In this document: in pieces, positions 4,945 through 7,652 of the stretch
Position numbering within the stretch: the first letter of the stretch is position 1
Layout: each line of letters starts with the position of its first letter
DNA from: Micrococcales bacterium UBA4448
GTDB taxonomy: Bacteria; Actinomycetota; Actinomycetes; Actinomycetales; Microbacteriaceae
Length of the DNA stretch: 7,652 nucleotides
NCBI GenBank assembly: GCA_002390305.1
Contig: DGPE01000037.1
Coordinates: 1-7,652 of the forward strand
Direction of reading: 5' to 3'
Program-made: the position numbers and the translations under genes
Notes under the pieces: generated by a model
Told to the model about the DNA's origin: nothing
Database searches by the model: none
The model's input: only the letters and a program-made list of their open reading frames with translations

Positions 4945-6181
4945 ATCCTCGCCAGCGCCTTGAGTAGCTGGTTGCCAAGGTGATAAATACCACCGGAATC
5001 AGTGCTGCGGCATTTAGTCCACCGAAGGTGAATAGCGTCAAGATAGATCCAGCCACCGCACCTCCGAAGGCTCCGGATAGATTCATCAGTGAGTCACTGA
5101 AGCCTTGAACTTTGCTTCTTTCTCCGGTGCCCAGGGTTTCACTGAGCAGCGCAGAGGCTGCGACGGTGGATGCGGACCAACCAAGCCCAAGCAAAAACAA
5201 CCCCACTAAAACACCGTAGAAGTTGGACTGCATAAACCCCGAAACAGCAAGGGATGCGAGGGAGATCGCTTGGCCAATAACGATAATCCTCACCGCTCCA
5301 AATTTGTCAGTGAGCAACCCAAATATTGGAGCTAACGCATACATGCCCGCAATGTGTAGCGAAATCGTGAATCCAACCTCAGCCAGAGAGTGTCCTTCAG
5401 CGCTCAGGTGAGCCGGTGTCATGGACATCACAGAAACCATCACCATGTGACTCAGCGCGATTGTCAGCACCGCGTAGCCGGCCAGTGGAAAAGCCCTAAC
5501 CACTGCTACGGCGTCTTTCATGCTTGTGTTTTTCCTAGTGGGGCTAAGGCCCGCGATGTCCCTGGCGACAATCAGCGGATCTGGCTTTAGTCCAAACCAG
5601 AAAACGATTGTCGAGCTGAGCTGAGCGGCAATGGTAAAAAGGAAGGGGCCAGAAAGGTGGGGCATACCGAGCCAAAGTCCAAGGCTTTCTCCAGGTGCGA
5701 TTAGGTTCGGTCCTATTACTGCACCCAGGGTAGTCGCCCAAACAACCAGGGACAAATCCTTGCCCTTCGGTTTACCGGTGGGGATATCGGCAGCAGCAAA
5801 TCTTGCTTGAAGCGATACCGCAGAACCGGAGCCAAGCAGCAATAGGGCAATAATTTCGATTGGGAATGACTGAGCGTAGGTGGCCAAAATCATGCCCAGC
5901 GCCCCGAGAATAGCAAGAAAAGCGCCGAATCCTAGAGCTACTCTGCGGCCGCGCCGGAAGGCTAAATTTGCCAGTGGGATTGCGGCTGCGGCTGAGCCCA
6001 GGGTGCTTAGCGTGGCGGCGGCCCCTGACCAAGCTGCGGTGCCAGAAAGCTCTACGGCAAGTAGTGCCCCAACAGAAAGTGTTGCTCCCAAACCAAAGCC
6101 ACCGAGGGATTGACCAATTGATAGGACCTTTACGGTGCGTTTCTGTAAGGCCTCTAACTGCCCCTGGCTAAACTCGCTCAC
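4943..6181 (-). CDS. Major facilitator superfamily transporter
   Basis: This 412-residue protein is very hydrophobic, consistent with 12 membrane helices and the usual MFS length, so it is an inner-membrane secondary transporter. Motif A-like loops occur twice: NLAFRRGRRVALGFG at 72-86 (between helices 2 and 3, degenerate, lacking the usual aspartate) and GLLTDKFGAVR at 288-298 in the second half. GAVIGPNLIAPG (153-164) resembles motif C of helix 5, which is associated with drug:proton antiporters. I cannot name a substrate. The start is a GTG with no Shine-Dalgarno sequence; an in-frame TAG at 6193-6191 excludes a longer protein. A TAnnnT box 6 bases upstream suggests a leaderless mRNA. The stop codon TAA lies in the T-run of the opposing terminator. 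The gene is divergent from leuC with 59 bases between them. Confidence 0.9.
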   Translation of the reverse strand: MSEFSQGQLEALQKRTVKVLSIGQSLGGFGLGATLSVGALLAVELSGTAAWSGAAATLSTLGSAAAAIPLANLAFRRGRRVALGFGAFLAILGALGMILATYAQSFPIEIIALLLLGSGSAVSLQARFAAADIPTGKPKGKDLSLVVWATTLGAVIGPNLIAPGESLGLWLGMPHLSGPFLFTIAAQLSSTIVFWFGLKPDPLIVARDIAGLSPTRKNTSMKDAVAVVRAFPLAGYAVLTIALSHMVMVSVMSMTPAHLSAEGHSLAEVGFTISLHIAGMYALAPIFGLLTDKFGAVRIIVIGQAISLASLAVSGFMQSNFYGVLVGLFLLGLGWSASTVAASALLSETLGTGERSKVQGFSDSLMNLSGAFGGAVAGSILTLFTFGGLNAAALIPVVFITLATSYSRRWRG

Positions 6182-6187
6182 GCAGTA

Positions 6188-6193
6188 AGACTA
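6188..6193 (-). promoter_or_regulatory. Possible -10 box of a leaderless MFS transcript
   Basis: On the minus strand TAGTCT (6193-6188) fits the actinobacterial TAnnnT -10 and ends 6 bases before the GTG. That spacing would put the first transcribed base at the start codon. No ribosome site is present, which agrees with a leaderless message. No clear -35 was found. Confidence 0.4.
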
Positions 6194-6204
6194 ATGGTTT
6201 GGGA

Positions 6205-6210
6205 TAAAGT
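6205..6210 (+). promoter_or_regulatory. Possible leuC -10 box
   Basis: TAAAGT fits TAnnnT and would start transcription near 6217, leaving a leader of about 24 bases that begins at the inverted repeat. The expected -35 position holds no recognisable hexamer. Confidence 0.33.
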
Positions 6211-6215
6211 AGTAG

Positions 6216-6235
6216 CTCAAGCAATCTTGAGGTGA
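6216..6235 (+). promoter_or_regulatory. Inverted repeat overlapping the leuC ribosome binding site
   Basis: CTCAAG (6216-6221), a 4-base loop CAAT, and CTTGAG (6226-6231) form a perfect 6-bp inverted repeat. The Shine-Dalgarno GAGGTGA (6229-6235), 5 bases before the ATG, shares its GAG with the 3' arm. The repeat could act as an RNA hairpin that limits ribosome access, or as a DNA operator just after the transcription start. Confidence 0.5.
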
Positions 6236-6240
6236 AGTAG

Positions 6241-7652
6241 ATGTCTAATAAACCGTTGACCCTGGCGGAGAAGCTCTGGAGGGACCACTTGGTCCTCAAG
6301 GGTGAAAACGGCGCACCGGACCTGCTTTACATCGATCTGCACCTAGTACATGAGGTCACCAGCCCACAGGCATTTGATGGGCTGCGTCTGGCCGGTAGAG
6401 GCATCAGGCGTAAAGATTTGACGATTGCCACCGAGGATCACAACACTCCTACTCAAAATATTCACTTACCAATTGCTGACCCAACCTCAAGAGCCCAGGT
6501 TCAGGCGCTTCGCGACAACACTGCTGAGTATGGAGTGCGGATTCACTCGCTTGGAGACGACAATCAGGGCATCGTGCACGTTGTCGGCCCACAACTTGGT
6601 CTAACCATGCCTGGCCTTACCGTGGTCTGTGGTGACTCCCACACTTCAACGCATGGGGCCTTTGGTGCATTGGCCATGGGTATCGGCACCAGCGAGGTCG
6701 AGCACGTTTTGGCCACCCAGACCCTGCCACTGCAGGCCTTTAAAACTATGGCTATAAACGTCGAGGGGACCCTTCGCAAGGGGGTCAGCGCGAAGGACAT
6801 AATCTTGGCCGTTATCGCCAAGATATCCACCGGTGGCGGACAGGGGTATGTCCTTGAATACCGTGGAAGTGCAATCAGGGCCCTTTCTATGGAGGGGCGT
6901 ATGACGATTTGCAACATGTCAATAGAGGCCGGTGCTAGAGCCGGACTCGTGGCTCCAGACCAGGTGACATTTGACTACCTAAAAGGACGCCCTCACGCCC
7001 CAGCTGGTGACGACTGGGACCAGGCCCTGAAAGACTGGGCCGATCTAAAAACTGATGACGATGCGGTGTTTGATGCCGAGGTGTTTATCGATGCTGACAC
7101 TCTGGACCCGTTTGTAACCTGGGGCACAAATCCAGGGCAAGGCGTCTCGCTAATGGACAGCATTCCTGACCCGGAGAGCTTTACTGATCCTTCTCAAAAA
7201 GCTGCTGCCTTGCGCGCCCTGGAATACATGGATCTCAAAGCTGGCACCAAGATGAAGGACATCGCTGTTGACACCGTGTTTTTGGGTTCTTGCACCAATG
7301 CGAGAATCGAAGACCTTCGGGCTGCCGCAGATATTCTCAAAGGTCAAAAAATAGCCTCGGGTATACGCATGCTGGTAGTTCCAGGGTCTCAACTGGTGCG
7401 CATTCAGGCTGAGCAAGAAGGTCTCGATCAAGTCTTCAAGGACTTTGGGGCAGACTGGCGTTTCGCCGGTTGCTCAATGTGCCTGGGCATGAACCCAGAC
7501 CAGTTGGCACCTGGCGAGAGAGCAGCCTCCACTTCCAATAGAAACTTCGAGGGACGCCAGGGCAAGGGCGCGAGGACTCACCTAGTGTCTCCCATGGTTG
7601 CCGCCGCCACAGCAATCAGGGGAACCCTTTCAGCTCCTGCAGATTTGGAGAT
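6241..7652 (+). CDS. leuC: 3-isopropylmalate dehydratase large subunit (3' end outside window)
   Basis: The frame is open from ATG 6241 to the last base, giving 470 residues. The family is usually about 465-485 residues, so only a few residues are missing. LeuC is the aconitase-fold, [4Fe-4S] subunit of isopropylmalate isomerase. With LeuD it converts 2-isopropylmalate to 3-isopropylmalate in leucine synthesis. The cluster cysteines are C351 in GSCTNARIEDLR and C411 and C414 in FAGCSMCLGMNPD, at the spacing of E. coli LeuC. TLAEKLWRDHLV at the N-terminus, TEDHNTPT, and GDSHTSTHGAFGALAMGIGTSEVEH are further family blocks. STSNRNFEGRQG near the C-terminus is the substrate-binding region, and the visible end RGTLSAPADLE is the normal tail. 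A strong ribosome site (GAGGTGA) supports the start. leuD is expected next, outside the window. The gene is divergent from the MFS gene. Confidence 0.97.
   Translation, partial: MSNKPLTLAEKLWRDHLVLKGENGAPDLLYIDLHLVHEVTSPQAFDGLRLAGRGIRRKDLTIATEDHNTPTQNIHLPIADPTSRAQVQALRDNTAEYGVRIHSLGDDNQGIVHVVGPQLGLTMPGLTVVCGDSHTSTHGAFGALAMGIGTSEVEHVLATQTLPLQAFKTMAINVEGTLRKGVSAKDIILAVIAKISTGGGQGYVLEYRGSAIRALSMEGRMTICNMSIEAGARAGLVAPDQVTFDYLKGRPHAPAGDDWDQALKDWADLKTDDDAVFDAEVFIDADTLDPFVTWGTNPGQGVSLMDSIPDPESFTDPSQKAAALRALEYMDLKAGTKMKDIAVDTVFLGSCTNARIEDLRAAADILKGQKIASGIRMLVVPGSQLVRIQAEQEGLDQVFKDFGADWRFAGCSMCLGMNPDQLAPGERAASTSNRNFEGRQGKGARTHLVSPMVAAATAIRGTLSAPADLE

Noticed and set aside
4781..4963. 60-residue plus-strand frame after the kinase
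   Set aside because: It runs through tRNA-Glu and the terminator hairpin and shows no protein family features.
5544..6171. Several short frames on both strands within the MFS gene
   Set aside because: Arg/Pro/Ser-rich translations typical of out-of-frame reading of a transporter gene.
6564..6917. 117-residue minus-strand frame opposite leuC
   Set aside because: leuC is certain on the plus strand here with conserved motifs, and the antisense frame has no recognisable protein features.
7150..7431. 93-residue minus-strand frame opposite leuC
   Set aside because: Antisense to the Fe-S cysteine region of LeuC; an open frame by chance.

Overview
The window looks like a conserved chromosomal segment of an actinobacterium. 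The gene set and order (ilvE, FAH-family hydrolase, gltX, tRNA-Gln, then leuC) and the protein style fit Microbacteriaceae. The moderate GC content (roughly half, judged by eye) would suit the small-genome freshwater Luna-type relatives (Rhodoluna, Aquiluna). This placement is inference, since no database was searched. I see no insertion sequence, CRISPR array, phage gene or other sign of recent transfer.

Layout. (1) 1-2841, plus strand: the 3' end of ilvE, an FAH-family hydrolase starting 4 bases later, gltX 16 bases after that, tRNA-Gln(CTG) 28 bases after gltX, and a small four-helix membrane protein (2813-3196). The start region of the membrane protein is folded into a terminator-like hairpin. 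(2) 3193-3828, minus strand: an MBL-fold hydrolase (COG2220 type), converging on the membrane protein with overlapping stop codons. (3) 3886-4944, plus strand: a diacylglycerol/lipid kinase family protein divergent from the hydrolase, then tRNA-Glu(CTC) and a strong intrinsic terminator. (4) 4943-6181, minus strand: a 12-helix MFS transporter whose stop codon sits in that terminator's T-run. (5) 6241 to the end, plus strand: leuC, divergent from the transporter and lacking only its last few codons.

How the genes fit together. ilvE and leuC belong to branched-chain amino acid biosynthesis. GltX is the enzyme that should charge tRNA-Glu. If the organism lacks GlnRS, as most actinobacteria do, GltX also mischarges tRNA-Gln for GatCAB conversion. 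Both tRNAs in the window are therefore probable GltX substrates, and each lies just downstream of a protein gene on the same strand.

The most interesting feature is regulatory. A perfect 12-bp inverted repeat (2800-2811 with 2825-2836) followed by six T's begins six bases after the tRNA-Gln CCA end. It contains the ribosome binding site and start codon of the membrane protein. Two weaker cases of a Shine-Dalgarno sequence inside an inverted repeat occur at leuC and at an alternative start of gltX. The window otherwise holds ordinary housekeeping and conserved hypothetical genes, with no gene-free stretch over 300 bases.
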